NCBI GenBank assembly: GCA_025728385.1
Contig: JAOBJV010000009.1
Span: 1 to 19,364, forward strand
Reading direction: 5' to 3'
Length of the DNA: 19,364 nt
Origin: Lightella neohaematopini
GTDB taxonomy: Bacteria > Pseudomonadota > Gammaproteobacteria > Enterobacterales > Enterobacteriaceae
The notes under the pieces are model-generated. The model had not been told where the DNA came from and did not search any database. It worked only from the letters and a program-made list of their open reading frames with translations. The translations under genes were made by a program, and so were the position numbers. Position 1 is the first letter of the stretch. The number at the start of each line of letters is the position of its first letter. Of this stretch, positions 16,204-19,364 are shown piece after piece.

Positions 16204-18861
16204 TTATATTAAACGGGGATTAATTTTGTTTACATTAATATTAAATTTATCTATAGCTTGTTGTACTATATTCATATTAATAATATTACATAAAGCTAAT
16301 TCATATAATGCTGATACTATTATATAGCTAGTATCTATTTCAAAATAATCACGTAATTTTTTTCTACTATCAGAACGACCAAAACCATCAGTACCAAGTA
16401 TACAAACATGTCTGTTAGGAATAAACTGACGTATTTGTTCAGCTAAAATTTTCATGTAATCAGTAACTATAACTACTGGATTATTATTTATTATTTTGTT
16501 TAAAAATGGAATTTTTGGTTCTTCTTTAGGATGTAATTTATTCCATCTATAACAATCTTGACCATCCCTAGCTAATTCAGTAAACGAAGTTACGCTGTAT
16601 ACATCAACACTAATATTATAATCTTGTGATAAAATTTTTGCTGCTTTACGTACATATCTTAATAATGCTCCAGAACCCATTAATTGTATTGCACCAATAT
16701 TATTATTACTATTTAATGTTTCTAATTTATAAATACCTTTACATATACTATATTCTATCCCATCTGGAATATTAGGCATGGTATAATCTTCATTTAAAAT
16801 TGTTATATAATAGTAAACATTCTCTTGTTTTTTACCATACATTCTAATTAACCCATTATGAATAATTACTGCTAATTCATAAGAATATGCTGGATCATAA
16901 GATAAACAATTTGGTATTACTAAAGATTGTACATGACTATGGCCATCTGCATGTTGTAATCCTTCACCATTTAATGTTGTTTTACCAGATACACCTCCAA
17001 TTAAAAAACCTCTTGCTTGTTGATCACCAGCAGCCCAACATAAATCACCAATTCGTTGAAACCCAAAAATAGAATAATAAATATAAAATGGAATCATAGG
17101 TAAATTATTATTACTGTATGAAGTTGCAGCTGCTAACCATGAAGATGCAGCTCCTAATTCACTAATACCTTCTTGTATAATTTGTCCATTTTTATGTTCA
17201 TGATAAGTAGTTATATAATCTTTATCTTGTGCTATATATTTTTGTCCTTGTGAATTATATATTCCAACTTTTTTGAATAAACTTTCCATACCAAAAGTAC
17301 GTGCTTCATCAGCAATTATTGGTACGATTCTATTACCTATAGCTTTATTTTTTAGTAAAATATCAAGTATTTTCACAAAAGCAGCAGTAGTAGATAATTT
17401 CGTTGTCTGTTTTATTAATAATTGATGAAAATCATTCAATGTAGGTAAAATTAAAGGTTCAGTAAAATTTTTTAATCTAGATGGTAAATAACCATGCAAA
17501 TTCTTACGTTTATTATGTAAGTATTGATACTCAACAGAGTTTTTACTAAACTTAATATATGGTAATGAATCTGTATTATTATTAATTAAATCATTTAAAT
17601 TTAACTTTTTTTTAATATTATCTAATGATTGTGAGTCAATGTATTTAACTTGATGTGCAATATTAGCACTTTCAATTGGTTTACCAAGTCCATAACCTTT
17701 AATAGTATGTAGTAAAATTACTACAGGTTTATCAACAATATTTTTAGCTAAAGTTAAAGCTGCATAAATTTTCTTTATATCATGTCCTCCTCTAATTAAT
17801 TGCCAAATTTCATTATCAGTCATATTTTTTACTAATAATTTAGTTTCTGGATATTTACCAAAAAAATATTTTCTTATGTAAGCTCCATCTTTTGATCTTA
17901 ATGTTTGGTAATCTCCATCTAACGTTTCATTCATTAATTGAACTAATTTTCCAGTACAATCTCTATTAAATAATTTATCCCAATTACTACCCCAAATTAC
18001 TTTAATTACTTCCCAACCAGCTCCAGTAAACATATTAGATAACTCATTAATAATTTTTCCATTACCAATTACTGGACCATCCAATCTTTGTAAATTACAA
18101 TTAATAATAAAAATTAAATTATCTAATTTTTCTCTAACTGCTATATTAATAGCACCTTTAGATTCTGGTTCATCCATTTCTCCATCACCTAAAAATACAT
18201 ACACAGTTTGTTTACTAGTATCTTTAATTGCTCTATTTTGTAAATATTTAAGAAACTTAGCTTGATAAATACCACTAATTGCTCCTAATCCCATAGATAC
18301 TGTAGGAAATTGCCAAAAATCTGGCATTAATTTAGGATGTGGATAAGAAGGTAATCCATGTCCATCAATTTCTTGTCGAAAATTATCTATTTGTTTTTTA
18401 GTTAACCTTCCTTCTAAGAAAGCACGTGCATAAATTCCTGGTGCGCTATGTCCTTGAAAGTATACTAAATCTCCACCATCAAAATTATTTCTAGCTCGAA
18501 AAAAATGATTGAAGCATACTTCATATATTGTGCTAATTGATTGGAATGATGATATATGACCACCTAAATTTAAATTTTTATTGTAAGCATTAAGTACAAT
18601 CATAATGGCATTCCATCTAATTACAGCATTAATACGATTTTCTATTTCTAGATTACCAGGATATTTAGGTTCATTACAATAGTGAATTGTATTTACATAG
18701 TCTTCTAAGTTAGAAGAGTCATATTTATTTAAATATTGTAACATATGTTTTAATAAATATTTTGCTCTTCCTATACCATCATGATGAATTACTGATTCAA
18801 TAGATTGAATCCATTCATCAGTTTCTATTATATCTATATCATTATTAATTAAATTTGACAT
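16204..18861 (-). CDS. aceE: Pyruvate dehydrogenase E1 component (homodimeric type)
   Basis: E1 decarboxylates pyruvate with thiamine diphosphate and reductively acetylates the lipoyl group of AceF. The 885 residues compare with 887 in E. coli, with no visible domain loss. Active-site His102 (LGGHISSF) and His138 (FQGHSAPG) are present. The ThDP/Mg motif runs from GDGEMDEPES (225-234) to NCN (254-256), with His403 (NIAHQVK), Glu568 (EGISELGA) and His637 (GLQHADGHSH). The C-terminus LGTDGFGRSDSR to NPRLI is the E. coli pattern. The ATG has a good AAGGA upstream. It leads the aceE-aceF-lpdA operon. The repressor gene pdhR, directly upstream in E. coli, is missing, and only a 172-nt spacer lies before divergent coaE, so pyruvate-responsive control by PdhR is not evident. 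Confidence 0.98.
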   Translation of the reverse strand: MSNLINNDIDIIETDEWIQSIESVIHHDGIGRAKYLLKHMLQYLNKYDSSNLEDYVNTIHYCNEPKYPGNLEIENRINAVIRWNAIMIVLNAYNKNLNLGGHISSFQSISTIYEVCFNHFFRARNNFDGGDLVYFQGHSAPGIYARAFLEGRLTKKQIDNFRQEIDGHGLPSYPHPKLMPDFWQFPTVSMGLGAISGIYQAKFLKYLQNRAIKDTSKQTVYVFLGDGEMDEPESKGAINIAVREKLDNLIFIINCNLQRLDGPVIGNGKIINELSNMFTGAGWEVIKVIWGSNWDKLFNRDCTGKLVQLMNETLDGDYQTLRSKDGAYIRKYFFGKYPETKLLVKNMTDNEIWQLIRGGHDIKKIYAALTLAKNIVDKPVVILLHTIKGYGLGKPIESANIAHQVKYIDSQSLDNIKKKLNLNDLINNNTDSLPYIKFSKNSVEYQYLHNKRKNLHGYLPSRLKNFTEPLILPTLNDFHQLLIKQTTKLSTTAAFVKILDILLKNKAIGNRIVPIIADEARTFGMESLFKKVGIYNSQGQKYIAQDKDYITTYHEHKNGQIIQEGISELGAASSWLAAATSYSNNNLPMIPFYIYYSIFGFQRIGDLCWAAGDQQARGFLIGGVSGKTTLNGEGLQHADGHSHVQSLVIPNCLSYDPAYSYELAVIIHNGLIRMYGKKQENVYYYITILNEDYTMPNIPDGIEYSICKGIYKLETLNSNNNIGAIQLMGSGALLRYVRKAAKILSQDYNISVDVYSVTSFTELARDGQDCYRWNKLHPKEEPKIPFLNKIINNNPVVIVTDYMKILAEQIRQFIPNRHVCILGTDGFGRSDSRKKLRDYFEIDTSYIIVSALYELALCNIINMNIVQQAIDKFNINVNKINPRLI

Positions 18862-19033
18862 TAATATTCCTTAATTTATGAAATATTAAATACTATTTAG
18901 TTTATTCAAATTACTAAACTATATAAAATATTTTTAACAATTAAATTATTATAATCAATAAATAATTTAAATATTTATAAATTAATAATTAAAATATATT
19001 AGTATTTAATATTATAATATAATACGTTTTATT

Positions 19034-19364
19034 ATGACATATATTATTGCAGTTACTGGTAGCATTGGTAGTGGTAAAACAACAATTACTAACTTATTTA
19101 AAAAATTTAACATACCAATAATAGATGCAGATATTCTTGCTAAAGAATTAATTAATTTTAATAAAAATATAAGTAATAGTATTATAAATTATTTTGGTAA
19201 AAGAGTTAAAAAAATTAACAATATAATTGATCGTAATGCATTAAAGTATATAATATTTAATGATAATAATGAAAGAATATGGTTAAATAATTTATTACAT
19301 CCCATAATTATAAAACGTATTAATATTATATTACATAATATTATTAATTCTTATGTTATATTAG
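19034..19364 (+). CDS. coaE: Dephospho-CoA kinase, 5' part (runs off the window)
   Basis: The kinase phosphorylates the 3'-hydroxyl of the dephospho-CoA ribose to complete CoA. The first 110 codons are present and open to the window edge. The E. coli enzyme has about 206 residues, so roughly half is visible. The P-loop GSIGSGKTT is at 9-17, where E. coli has GGIGSGKST. IPIIDADILAKE (27-38) contains the conserved Asp-x-Asp, and WLNNLLHPIIIK near residues 85-96 matches the family lid region. The ATG at 19034 aligns with the E. coli start, but no Shine-Dalgarno is seen and overlapping TATAAT hexamers end only about 10 nt upstream. It is divergent from aceE as in E. coli, with guaC, pdhR and other intervening genes lost. 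Confidence 0.95.
   Translation, partial: MTYIIAVTGSIGSGKTTITNLFKKFNIPIIDADILAKELINFNKNISNSIINYFGKRVKKINNIIDRNALKYIIFNDNNERIWLNNLLHPIIIKRINIILHNIINSYVIL

Noticed and set aside
16887..17072. Plus-strand open frame opposite aceE
   Set aside because: It mirrors the conserved AceE active-site region, and its His-rich content arises from the antisense reading.
18862..19033. Promoters for aceE and coaE in the divergent spacer
   Set aside because: TATAAT-like hexamers are abundant, and those nearest coaE leave almost no leader. No -35/-10 pair stands out from background.
1..19364. Mobile elements, prophage, CRISPR arrays, toxin-antitoxin or defence genes
   Set aside because: Every sizeable open frame not antisense to another is a recognised conserved gene, and no direct-repeat arrays, transposase motifs or terminal inverted repeats were seen.

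Overview
The window reads as a stretch of a very AT-rich, reduced gammaproteobacterial genome, most likely an obligate insect endosymbiont derived from the Enterobacterales. The proteins match Escherichia coli proteins over nearly their full length. Gene order and orientation are also enterobacterial, but many ancestral genes are missing between neighbours. Coding DNA is about one quarter G+C by hand count (14 of 60 in a recA segment) and spacers are lower (14 of the first 120 bases). I cannot name the species from sequence alone.

Layout from low to high coordinate: (1) a gene-free AT-rich spacer, 1-1434. (2) A minus-strand block, read from high to low coordinate, of ispD, ispF, recA, alaS, csrA, tRNA-Ser(GCU) and tRNA-Arg(ACG). 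This is the E. coli 2.8-2.9 Mb order with recX and the whole ispF-recA interval lost. (3) From 7285 to the end, mtnN(+), mrcB-erpA(-), dksA-folK-panB-panC(+), aceE-aceF-lpdA(-) and a 5' part of coaE(+). This is the reverse of the E. coli 112-178 kb region with every relative orientation kept. The join of the two ancestral blocks lies between ispD and mtnN.

The genes form a coherent minimal set. panB and panC make pantothenate from 2-oxoisovalerate and beta-alanine, coaE performs the last step to CoA, and AceE/AceF/LpdA load CoA with acetyl groups from pyruvate. IspD and IspF are two steps of the MEP isoprenoid pathway, which feeds the undecaprenyl carrier that supplies lipid II to PBP1b (mrcB). 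ErpA is the Fe-S carrier that in E. coli matures IspG and IspH. Lipoate for AceF comes from a radical-SAM enzyme whose 5'-deoxyadenosine by-product is cleaved by MtnN. FolK serves folate synthesis, DksA and CsrA are global regulators, RecA serves recombination, and AlaS plus two tRNAs serve translation.

I found no mobile element, prophage, CRISPR array, toxin system or unrecognised gene, and I see no undescribed system. The points worth a second look are reductive-evolution details: a single-lipoyl-domain AceF whose lipoyl motif is Gly-Lys-Ala, tRNA genes without an encoded CCA, recA without a visible LexA box, a TTG-started mrcB with a shortened cytoplasmic tail, absence of panD from the pan locus, and 9-10 base A runs inside recA, mtnN, panB and ispD.
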